Source: Acidobacteriota bacterium (GTDB taxonomy: Bacteria; Acidobacteriota; Holophagae; Thermotomaculales; Thermotomaculaceae). From it: 5,889 bases of DNA. The stretch spans positions 1-5,889 of the forward strand of contig JAMOUY010000372.1 of the NCBI GenBank assembly GCA_027067895.1, written 5' to 3'. Shown one piece after another: positions 1 to 5,548 of this stretch. The notes below the pieces were generated by a model. The model was not told the DNA's origin and did not search any database. It worked only from the letters and a program-made list of their open reading frames with translations. Every line of letters starts with the position of its first letter. The first letter of the stretch is position 1. The position numbers and the translations under genes were made by a program.

Positions 1-1054
1 AAACGTAAAATCTGTTTTTTCCCGCAAAGAAAGAGTTAGCGGGTCCTGCGGCAAAACCTATTTCCTTTATATCAAAAGGGGACTCGTACAGAAAAAGCCT
101 TCCGTATCTTGGTATTAAAAGTTTGTCTTTTATAACAAGTCCTTGGGCACTCATATAAACGACTTTGGGGATGCTTCCCTGCATTTTGCCGTTGAGATTG
201 TACATTACCATGGTGCCGTATTCAGGAATCATCGCCCCTTCTGGCATAACCCAATAGAGGGTATTTCTGTAAAGTGTAGGAAAAACCTTTGTAGTTCCTG
301 TTTTTACCTCCCATTTCTTTTCCGAAAGGTCGGCGGAATAGGCTACAAGTTTGTAAAAATATGTTTTTGGGTCAAGAGTGAATAATAGAACCAAATCCCC
401 TGCAAAAACAGGTGTTTTTGCCGCTTTTATGTTTGTTTCCTTTATGAATTTTCCGTGCTGATTGATGAGAAAGATTTTGGGGTCGCCGCTTTCCCCTTCT
501 TTTTTTACTGCAACCATTATATTCCCGTTTTTAAGTTGATATGCCCATGAAATTTGTTCGTTTTTTGTGAAATATGTCCAAACTGTTTTACCTGTTGAAT
601 CTATGCAAGCAACTTTTTGGTCAACAACAATTGTCCCGCCGTAAATGGATTTTAGATGCCCGCCAATTGTTGCGAATACGGTGCTTTTGTTGTTTCCCTG
701 TCCTATTATGTTTAAGTATTTAAAGGGCTTGTTTACCACAATATCGCCTTCTTTGGAAAAAACAATCAGTTTTTCCTTTGTTGTGGCTGTAAAAAGCCCC
801 CCTTGGTCGTTGAGGTAAAATTTACCCTGAGATTGGTCTTTTATTTTTTTCTGCCAAAGAATATTCCCGCTGCTGTCAAGCAGGCATACATCGGAAAAAG
901 AACAAACGTAAAGGGCGCCGTTTTCGGTTTCAATAGCCTTTTTGGGGCTGAAAGATAATTTTTTCTGCCATACAATTCTTGCCTGAGAAAAACAGAATAA
1001 GTTAAAAAAGATAATAGAAAAAATAAGAGTGAGGGTTTTTTTGGATACAAACAT
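1..1054 (-). CDS. Secreted PQQ/BamB-like beta-propeller protein, partial (C-terminus beyond left edge)
   Basis: An open frame of 351 codons runs from an ATG at 1054 to the left edge without a stop, so the C-terminus is missing. Residues 1-25 look like a Sec signal peptide: Lys5-Lys6, a hydrophobic core at about 7-22, and probable signal peptidase I cleavage after Ser-Gln-Ala25. Cys21 is not in a good lipobox, so a lipoprotein is unlikely. The rest is a series of beta-rich repeats of PQQ/WD40-like type, each a strand ending in a 'Gly-x-x-x-Trp'-like turn (CLLDSSGNILW at 57-67, CIDSTGKTVW at 150-159). Weaker copies lie near 97-106, 194-205, 236-249, 282-293 and 315-330, which gives about seven blades. 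Repeats of this kind occur in BamB and many periplasmic scaffold or sensor proteins. No catalytic residues are evident, so the function is unknown. The start is fixed by GGGAGG at 1060-1065, five bases upstream. It lies 15 bases after the gene at 1070-1402, probably in one operon. Confidence 0.82.
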   Translation of the reverse strand, partial: MFVSKKTLTLIFSIIFFNLFCFSQARIVWQKKLSFSPKKAIETENGALYVCSFSDVCLLDSSGNILWQKKIKDQSQGKFYLNDQGGLFTATTKEKLIVFSKEGDIVVNKPFKYLNIIGQGNNKSTVFATIGGHLKSIYGGTIVVDQKVACIDSTGKTVWTYFTKNEQISWAYQLKNGNIMVAVKKEGESGDPKIFLINQHGKFIKETNIKAAKTPVFAGDLVLLFTLDPKTYFYKLVAYSADLSEKKWEVKTGTTKVFPTLYRNTLYWVMPEGAMIPEYGTMVMYNLNGKMQGSIPKVVYMSAQGLVIKDKLLIPRYGRLFLYESPFDIKEIGFAAGPANSFFAGKNRFYV

Positions 1055-1059
1055 TTAAA

Positions 1060-1065
1060 CCTCCC
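1060..1065 (-). promoter_or_regulatory. Shine-Dalgarno site of the propeller gene
   Basis: GGGAGG on the minus strand lies five bases before the ATG at 1054. It sits in the 15-base gap after the stop codon of the upstream 110-codon gene. This selects the start codon and supports co-transcription of the two genes. Confidence 0.75.
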
Positions 1066-1069
1066 AAAA

Positions 1070-1402
1070 TTATTGTTTCTTAAACAAATTTTCCGGGTAA
1101 GGGTTGTGGATAATTTCCAATTCCTCAACCAAATCTTCAAAAGTGTCTCTCCAATAGTGGTCTCTGCTTGTGTCAACCAAAATCAAGTCTTTTCTGTTTT
1201 GTTTCAGATAGTCAATTATCGCCTGAAAAATTTTTTCGTTGTTTTTTAAATCAATTCCCTTCTCTGCGGAAATTATTTTTGAAAGTTCAAGCACGCTAAC
1301 GCATTTGTCGTTTTCTTCGCACATCCATTCAAGTATTCTCAAATCGTGCTCTTCCTGTTTTTTCAAGTCGGGAATAAGATTTGTCAAAACTATTTTTATC
1401 AT
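1070..1402 (-). CDS. Hypothetical 110-residue protein, possible winged-helix fold
   Basis: I do not recognise a named family. The protein is small, soluble-looking and rich in charged residues, with no signal peptide or membrane segment. Visible order: a short hydrophobic strand at residues 2-10, a charged helix at about 14-30 containing Cys28 and Cys34 nearby, a helix at about 36-46, a longer helix at about 53-68, then a hairpin-like stretch LILVDTSRDHYW (about 72-83) and an acidic C-terminal helix. Three helices followed by a wing-like beta hairpin would fit a winged-helix domain. This is inference from the pattern only. The ATG at 1402 has GGAGG at 1407-1411, four bases upstream. The gene is the first of a minus-strand pair with the exported propeller protein and is divergent from the acyltransferase gene. 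Its strong ribosome binding site and distance from its partner's start support a real gene. Confidence 0.72.
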   Translation of the reverse strand: MIKIVLTNLIPDLKKQEEHDLRILEWMCEENDKCVSVLELSKIISAEKGIDLKNNEKIFQAIIDYLKQNRKDLILVDTSRDHYWRDTFEDLVEELEIIHNPYPENLFKKQ

Positions 1403-1454
1403 ACTTCCTCCAAAGTTATACTCTTATTTTATCAGAATATGCTATACTTTATTC
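1403..1454. promoter_or_regulatory. Divergent intergenic promoter region
   Basis: This 52-bp AT-rich gap must hold the start signals for both the minus-strand pair and the plus-strand acyltransferase gene. On the plus strand the hexamer TATACT occurs twice, at 1417-1422 and 1443-1448. The second copy matches a -10 box and ends six bases before the ATG at 1455, which would put the transcription start on or next to the start codon. I see no convincing -35 box for either copy. On the minus strand TATAAC (about 1415-1420) and TAAAAT (about 1425-1430) are the best -10 candidates, also without a clear -35. The minus-strand Shine-Dalgarno site lies at 1407-1411. The promoter positions are inferred. 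Confidence 0.4.
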
Positions 1455-3863
1455 ATGGCTTTTGGATTAAAGAGGTTTTTTAGAAAGGTAAACATTCCCA
1501 GTTTGACTTTGAAAAAACTCAACTCGTTTTTTGAAAAAGACGACGTTTTTCCTATATTCGCAATAGAGCACAGAAGCAGAATAGACAATTGGTTTTTAAA
1601 GTATGTGCTTGAAGAAAAAGCGCATAAAATTCTCTGTTATAGCGAAAATGCCTTTGCTTTTTTCAAGGATTTTGAAAGTCAGTTGGAGCATTGCGTTAAA
1701 AAGGGAAGTCCCATTGCATTGTTTCTCAAAAAAAACAACGAGATTAGCCTCAGAGGCGATTTTATAAAAAAAATAATTTCCCTTTGCAAAAAATTCGGGA
1801 AAAAACCCGTGATAATTCCCACCTTTATCCTTTGGAAGAAGGTGGCGAGAAGAGAGTACAGCAGATGGAATTTTCTGTTCGGCGAGCCTGACAATCCGCG
1901 CGGTATTGTCAAGATTTTTCAGGTAATTACCGGTTGCAAAAAGGCTGTCATTGATTTCGGCGAGCCTTTTGAGATTGACGAAAAACTGAACTTGGAAGAA
2001 TTGGGATTGTTGATAGATAGGGAATTGAACAAACTTGAAAAAATAGTTATCGGTCCGCCGTTAAAGGAGAGGGACAAAATAATTTCCCTTGTGCTTAATG
2101 ACCCGGAAGTGCAGAAAAAAATTGAGGAATTGGCCGAGGGAGATGAGAAAAAGAGAAGAAAACTTATTAAAAAAACTTTGAAAATTCTTGACGAAATGGC
2201 TGCCGATTACAAAGAGGGAATTATTTTCAAATTTGAGTGGCTGCTTGACTGGGCGTGGCCTAAAATCATTGAAGGATTTTGGATAAACGAAGAAAGGCTT
2301 GAAAAATACAGAAAACTTGCCGGCGAATATCCGGCGCTTGTTTTGCCCTGTCATAAAAGCCATGCGGATTACCTTACTCTGTCGTATTTGTTTTTCAAAT
2401 ACAATTTGAGAATTCCGTATATAGCGGCGGGAATAAATTTGTCGTTTTTCCCGATGGGATTTATTTTCAGAAGTTGCGGCGCATACTTTATAAGAAGGAC
2501 AATAAAGGGAGACAAATTGTATCCCGTTGTTTTGGAGGCTTACATCAGGCGTCTTCTTCTTGAAGGGCTGCCTCAGGAGTTTTTCCTTGAAGGAACAAGA
2601 AGCAGGACTGGAAAACTTCTTCATCCCAAAACAGGTCTTTTGTCGTTTAATACTAAGCAGATAAAAGAAAACAGAATAGGAGACATTGTTGTTCTTCCAA
2701 CTTCAATAGTTTACGGAAAACTGTTTGAGTCCGGGGCATACCTTAGGGAGATGGAAGGCAAAAAGAAGGAGAAGGAAAGCGCCGCTGCGGTTTTGAAGAC
2801 TACAAAACTTCTCGGCAAAAATTTCGGACGAATTTACATTAACTTCGGCGAGCCTTTTACGGTAAGGCAGTTTGCGGATAATATCGGCATAGACCTTTCC
2901 CAATTGGACGAAAAGGAATTCAGACGGTTTAACAATTTGCTTGCATACAGAGTGTTGAGAGATATAGAGAAGGAGACAATTGTAACCCCCATAGCCTTAA
3001 CTTCCCTTATTCTTCTTTCAAACATCAAAAAAGGCTTGCTTGAAACGGGATTACAGAGAAGAATAAGTTATGCTTTGTCTTATGTAAAATCCGCTAATGC
3101 GCCTTTGGCTGACGTTTTTTCAAAGGGAAACGGCGATGTTATAAGAAAGGTTATTGACTACTTTATAGAAAAAGACGTAGTTGAATTAAAAGAACTTGGC
3201 GGAAGAACTGTTTACGTGGTTGACGAAGACAGAAGAAGTTATCTTGAATACTATAAAAACAACGTAATTCATTTGTTTTTAAACGTTGCTTTTGTGGCGA
3301 ATTCAATACTTGTTAAAAAGAAAAATTCTTTAACTTTTCAGGAGATTTTTGAAGAATCTTCTTTTCTTTTTGAGATGTTTAAAAAGGAATTTTTGTATGC
3401 AAGAGATGAGTTGACAAAGGAAGATGTGGAAAAAGAATTAAAAAATCTTGAAGATTACAGGCTTATTTCTGTTGATAAAGACAAAATATCTGTCAGGTCT
3501 CATGCAATTCCTATTTTGAAACACGTTGCGTCAATGATACTATCCTATCTGGAAGCATATTACACTGTTTTAGATGGATATTATGTAATTGCAAGGGACA
3601 ATGTGGATATGCCTTCCAATATAGTTTCCGAATTTATAGACAGAGGCAAATACCTCTATGCAATGGGAGAAATTACCAGAAGAGAGTCGATAAACAAATT
3701 CTACTACCAAAATGCCCATCAGCAGTTTGTTCAAAACGGCTATGTTGATTGGCATCTTTTGTTTGAAGAATTTAAAAAATCCGATACAAGCGAAGCGAAA
3801 GAGAAATATTATTTGTTGAGAGACAGAGTAAAATCGTATATTTCATCTATTGTGTTTAGTTAA
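1455..3863 (+). CDS. plsB: Glycerol-3-phosphate acyltransferase, PlsB/GNPAT family
   Basis: Predicted to transfer a fatty acyl group from acyl-ACP or acyl-CoA to sn-1 of glycerol-3-phosphate, the committing step of phospholipid synthesis, at the inner membrane surface. It has 802 residues; E. coli PlsB has about 807. All four family blocks are visible: block I HKSHAD with catalytic His300 and Asp305; block II GAYFIRR at 342-348 after AAGINLSFFPMG; block III FFLEGTRSRTGK at 376-387; block IV LPTSIVYGK at 414-422. YLREMEG and KEKES (429-442) also match PlsB, and the C-terminal half keeps the PlsB helical region (YYKNN). Blocks III and IV resemble eukaryotic GPAT/DHAPAT enzymes, so dihydroxyacetone phosphate is an alternative substrate. 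Residues 35-175 resemble a degenerate second acyltransferase unit. The reading frame stays open back to 1239, but that stretch overlaps the opposite gene, so the ATG at 1455 is chosen although it has no Shine-Dalgarno site. Confidence 0.93.
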   Translation: MAFGLKRFFRKVNIPSLTLKKLNSFFEKDDVFPIFAIEHRSRIDNWFLKYVLEEKAHKILCYSENAFAFFKDFESQLEHCVKKGSPIALFLKKNNEISLRGDFIKKIISLCKKFGKKPVIIPTFILWKKVARREYSRWNFLFGEPDNPRGIVKIFQVITGCKKAVIDFGEPFEIDEKLNLEELGLLIDRELNKLEKIVIGPPLKERDKIISLVLNDPEVQKKIEELAEGDEKKRRKLIKKTLKILDEMAADYKEGIIFKFEWLLDWAWPKIIEGFWINEERLEKYRKLAGEYPALVLPCHKSHADYLTLSYLFFKYNLRIPYIAAGINLSFFPMGFIFRSCGAYFIRRTIKGDKLYPVVLEAYIRRLLLEGLPQEFFLEGTRSRTGKLLHPKTGLLSFNTKQIKENRIGDIVVLPTSIVYGKLFESGAYLREMEGKKKEKESAAAVLKTTKLLGKNFGRIYINFGEPFTVRQFADNIGIDLSQLDEKEFRRFNNLLAYRVLRDIEKETIVTPIALTSLILLSNIKKGLLETGLQRRISYALSYVKSANAPLADVFSKGNGDVIRKVIDYFIEKDVVELKELGGRTVYVVDEDRRSYLEYYKNNVIHLFLNVAFVANSILVKKKNSLTFQEIFEESSFLFEMFKKEFLYARDELTKEDVEKELKNLEDYRLISVDKDKISVRSHAIPILKHVASMILSYLEAYYTVLDGYYVIARDNVDMPSNIVSEFIDRGKYLYAMGEITRRESINKFYYQNAHQQFVQNGYVDWHLLFEEFKKSDTSEAKEKYYLLRDRVKSYISSIVFS

Positions 3864-3891
3864 TTTTCAATTTCAATCAAATTCAAACATA

Positions 3892-3950
3892 TTTCCGATT
3901 TTTTTCTTGCAAGTATTTTTACCCTCTCGGTAAACTTAATTTCTCGGAAA
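3892..3950. repeat. Nested inverted repeats
   Basis: The outer arms TTTCCGA (3892-3898) and TCGGAAA (3944-3950) are perfectly complementary over seven bases. Inside lies a second perfect dyad, TTTACC (3918-3923) and GGTAAA (3929-3934), with loop CTCTC. TCTCGG followed by a purine-rich tail also occurs as a direct repeat at 3925 and 3942. A T-run follows the outer left arm rather than the right arm, so the arrangement does not fit a standard intrinsic terminator on the plus strand. Confidence 0.4.
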
Positions 3951-4026
3951 AATCATTAATAATTGATTTAAGTCACAAATTATGATAGTTTTTAACTGAT
4001 TGGGTTTTGTGTATTTACTCTAATTT

Positions 4027-4035
4027 AAAGGAGGG
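4027..4035 (+). promoter_or_regulatory. Shine-Dalgarno site selecting a TTG start for nuoA
   Basis: AAAGGAGGG is a near-perfect ribosome binding site. Its AGGAGG core (4029-4034) ends five bases before TTG at 4040. There is no ATG or GTG in frame at a suitable distance, so this site decides the nuoA start and rules out the further upstream TTG at 4007. Confidence 0.75.
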
Positions 4036-4039
4036 AACC

Positions 4040-4399
4040 TTGTCCCACGCACAATACATTCCGTTGTTGATTTTCCTTGCCATAGCAATTCTTTTTCCGC
4101 TTGTAACTTTGGCGATTGCAAGGTTTTTTAGGCCTTCAAAGTTTAGCAAATCTAAACTGTCGCCTTACGAGTGCGGTATTGAAGAAATTACCGAAGCAAG
4201 GGAAAACTTTAATGTCAGGTATTATATCGTTGCGGTTGTGTTTTTGATTTTTGACGTTGAAACCATTTTTCTCTATCCGTGGGCCGTGAAATACAGAGTT
4301 TTAGGCCTGTTCGGGTTTGTTGAAATGGGTATTTTCCTTTTGATACTAATCTTTGGATACGTTTATGCATGGAAGAAGGGGGCGTTGGAGTGGGAATAA
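4040..4399 (+). CDS. nuoA: NADH-quinone oxidoreductase subunit A (TTG start)
   Basis: Membrane subunit of respiratory complex I, equivalent to mitochondrial ND3, located at the junction of the membrane arm and the quinone site. From TTG at 4040 it has 119 residues, normal for NuoA, with three membrane segments at about 7-29, 60-82 and 89-110. Family signatures are present: SPYECG at 41-46, the loop that carries the ND3 cysteine (Cys45 here), and the conserved VRYY...FLIFDVE...FLYPWAV stretch at 59-83, including Asp72 and Glu74 in the second helix. A further upstream TTG at 4007 would add 11 residues but has no ribosome binding site and would place the strong GGAGG site inside the gene. It is the first gene of the nuoABCD run, and its last bases overlap nuoB. 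Confidence 0.93.
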   Translation: MSHAQYIPLLIFLAIAILFPLVTLAIARFFRPSKFSKSKLSPYECGIEEITEARENFNVRYYIVAVVFLIFDVETIFLYPWAVKYRVLGLFGFVEMGIFLLILIFGYVYAWKKGALEWE

Positions 4400-4893
4400 C
4401 ACAGGAATTAGTTGACAAGTTTTTGATTACAACAAGGCTTGAATGGGTTTTCAATTGGGCGAGAAAATCGTCCGTATGGCCCATGACATTCGGCCTTGCA
4501 TGCTGTGCCATTGAGATGATGGCAACCGGTGCGTCAAGGTTTGATATGGACAGATTCGGTGCGGGAATTTTCAGAGCGACTCCGAGACAGTCTGATTTAA
4601 TGATTGTTGCTGGCACCGTTACCTTGAAAATGGCGCCTGTTGTAAGAAAGGTTTACGACCAGATGCCCGAACCCAAATGGGTTATTTCCATGGGTGCGTG
4701 CGCAAATTCGGGCGGATTGTTTGATACCTATTCAACCTTGCAGGGAGTTGACAAAATCGTTCCGGTTGACGTTTACATTCCCGGATGTCCGCCAAGGCCG
4801 GAATCTCTTCTCTACGGCTTTATGAGATTGCAGGATAAAATCATGAAATCTTCATTGAGAGACAAATACTTGAAGGAGGGGATAAATGTCTGA
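4390..4893 (+). CDS. nuoB: NADH-quinone oxidoreductase subunit B
   Basis: Peripheral subunit of complex I (PSST/Nqo6 family) that binds the terminal [4Fe-4S] cluster N2, which passes electrons to quinone. With the GTG start it has 167 residues. The four cluster ligands are visible: the adjacent pair Cys38-Cys39 in [11 protein letters not shown], Cys104 in MGACANSGG and Cys133 in PGCPPRPE. Their spacing of 65 and 29 residues matches E. coli NuoB. The conserved [18 protein letters not shown] and [13 protein letters not shown] stretches are intact. Start choice: GTG at 4390 follows a purine-rich AAGGGGG (4376-4382) by seven bases and overlaps nuoA by 10 bases. The alternative ATG at 4369 would give 174 residues, but the extra EEGGVGV lies wholly inside nuoA in another frame and has a poorer ribosome site. 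The 3' end overlaps nuoC by eight bases. Confidence 0.94.
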   Translation: MGITQELVDKFLITTRLEWVFNWARKSSVWPMTFGLACCAIEMMATGASRFDMDRFGAGIFRATPRQSDLMIVAGTVTLKMAPVVRKVYDQMPEPKWVISMGACANSGGLFDTYSTLQGVDKIVPVDVYIPGCPPRPESLLYGFMRLQDKIMKSSLRDKYLKEGINV

Positions 4894-5545
4894 TGAATTG
4901 AAAAAAAATCCCTCTCCGGAAGAAAATAAAAAAGAAGAAGTAAAGAAACCCGAAGCAAAAGCAGGAGAGGCGAAGAAGGCGGCGCCTGCTGCGAAAAAAG
5001 TTCCACCGAAGCCGAAAATTGTTGAGGCTGCCAAAGAGGAGCCAACTGAAAGTTGGCAGAAAGATTTAATCGGCAAATTGGGTGATTCCGTTAAGGAAGC
5101 CTATGTTTCGGTGGGAGAGTTTAACATTGTTGTTGAAAACGACGAAAATTACCTTGACACCTTCAAAAAGATAAAGGATTTCGGTTTTGATTACCTTGCC
5201 GACATTTCCTCGGTTGACTATCTCAAATACGAGGGAGTTTCCAAAAGATTCGGGCTTTCTTACCACCTTTACTCGGTTAGTATGAACAAAAGGTTGAGGG
5301 TAAAGGTTTTTCTTGATGAAGAAGAAAGCGTTCCTTCCGTTATGGAAATTTGGAAAACCGCGGATTTTCACGAGAGGGAAGCGTACGATTTAATGGGAAT
5401 AGAGTTTACCGGCAGGGATAATTTAACAAGAATTCTTCTTCCCGAAGACTGGGTAGGACATCCTTTGAGAAAGGATGCGGATAAGGCTGAGGGAAGAGAG
5501 GAATACACCGCAAGACTGGTAAGAAAATTAAGGGAAGAGGATTAG
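4886..5545 (+). CDS. nuoC: NADH-quinone oxidoreductase subunit C with basic/acidic N-terminal tail
   Basis: The 30-kDa peripheral subunit of complex I (Nqo5 family), which packs against NuoD near the quinone site and carries no cofactor. It has 219 residues. The family core begins at about residue 58, and the signature [13 protein letters not shown] lies at 162-174, followed by RILLPEDW (182-189) and GHPLRKD (191-197). Residues 1-52 form a low-complexity tail of Lys, Glu, Ala and Pro: about 14 Lys, 9 Ala, 8 Glu and 7 Pro in the first 50. The tail is predicted to be disordered and is not part of the usual subunit. The ATG at 4886 is supported by AAGGAGGGG at 4873-4881, six bases from the core site, and it overlaps the nuoB stop by eight bases, which suggests translational coupling. 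NuoC is separate from NuoD, unlike the fused NuoCD of enteric bacteria. Confidence 0.93.
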   Translation: MSDELKKNPSPEENKKEEVKKPEAKAGEAKKAAPAAKKVPPKPKIVEAAKEEPTESWQKDLIGKLGDSVKEAYVSVGEFNIVVENDENYLDTFKKIKDFGFDYLADISSVDYLKYEGVSKRFGLSYHLYSVSMNKRLRVKVFLDEEESVPSVMEIWKTADFHEREAYDLMGIEFTGRDNLTRILLPEDWVGHPLRKDADKAEGREEYTARLVRKLREED

Positions 5546-5548
5546 GCT

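Larger units (their letters stand above)
3864..4039 (+). promoter_or_regulatory. Intergenic region with inverted repeats, likely nuo operon promoter
   Basis: This is a 176-bp AT-rich gap between the acyltransferase stop and nuoA, with no gene on either strand. It starts with three TTCAA repeats (about 3866-3886). TTTCCGA at 3892-3898 pairs perfectly with TCGGAAA at 3944-3950 and encloses a perfect six-base stem, TTTACC 3918-3923 with GGTAAA 3929-3934, loop of five. A second dyad, AAATCA 3950-3955 and TGATTT 3964-3969, looks like an AT-rich operator half-site pair. TATGAT at 3981-3986 is the best -10-like hexamer before nuoA, without a clear -35. A seven-T run at 3899-3905 has no GC-rich hairpin before it, so no convincing terminator for the acyltransferase gene is seen. 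The promoter role is inferred from position. Confidence 0.4.

Noticed and set aside
143..385. Plus-strand 80-codon frame
   Set aside because: It is antisense to the propeller gene, has no ribosome site, and its composition is as expected from a shadow frame.
992..994. Lipoprotein cysteine (Cys21) in the propeller signal peptide
   Set aside because: The residues before it are Leu-Phe, which do not fit a lipobox. Signal peptidase I cleavage after Ala25 is a better fit.
841..1176. Minus-strand frame of 111 codons
   Set aside because: It spans the end of the 110-residue gene and the start of the propeller gene in a third frame. It is a shadow without its own ribosome site.
1239..1454. 72-codon N-terminal extension of the acyltransferase frame
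   Set aside because: It lies opposite the well-supported minus-strand gene 1070-1402, has a Ser/Phe-rich antisense-like composition, and is not PlsB-like. The frame is simply open upstream of the ATG at 1455.
2061..2624. Minus-strand 187-codon frame
   Set aside because: It lies wholly antisense to the conserved catalytic region of plsB, and the protein has no recognisable motifs.
3899..3913. T-run plus CTTGCAAG palindrome as a plsB terminator
   Set aside because: The palindrome is only eight bases with no loop and follows the T-run instead of preceding it, so it does not fit an intrinsic terminator.
4215..4616. Minus-strand 133-codon frame
   Set aside because: It is antisense to nuoA and nuoB, whose conserved residues fix the coding strand.
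4812..5076. Two minus-strand frames rich in Ala, Ser, Phe and Leu
   Set aside because: They are the reverse complement of the Lys/Glu/Ala/Pro-rich NuoC tail, which creates open but meaningless frames.
5066..5371. Minus-strand 101-codon frame
   Set aside because: It is antisense to the NuoC core and has no ribosome site.
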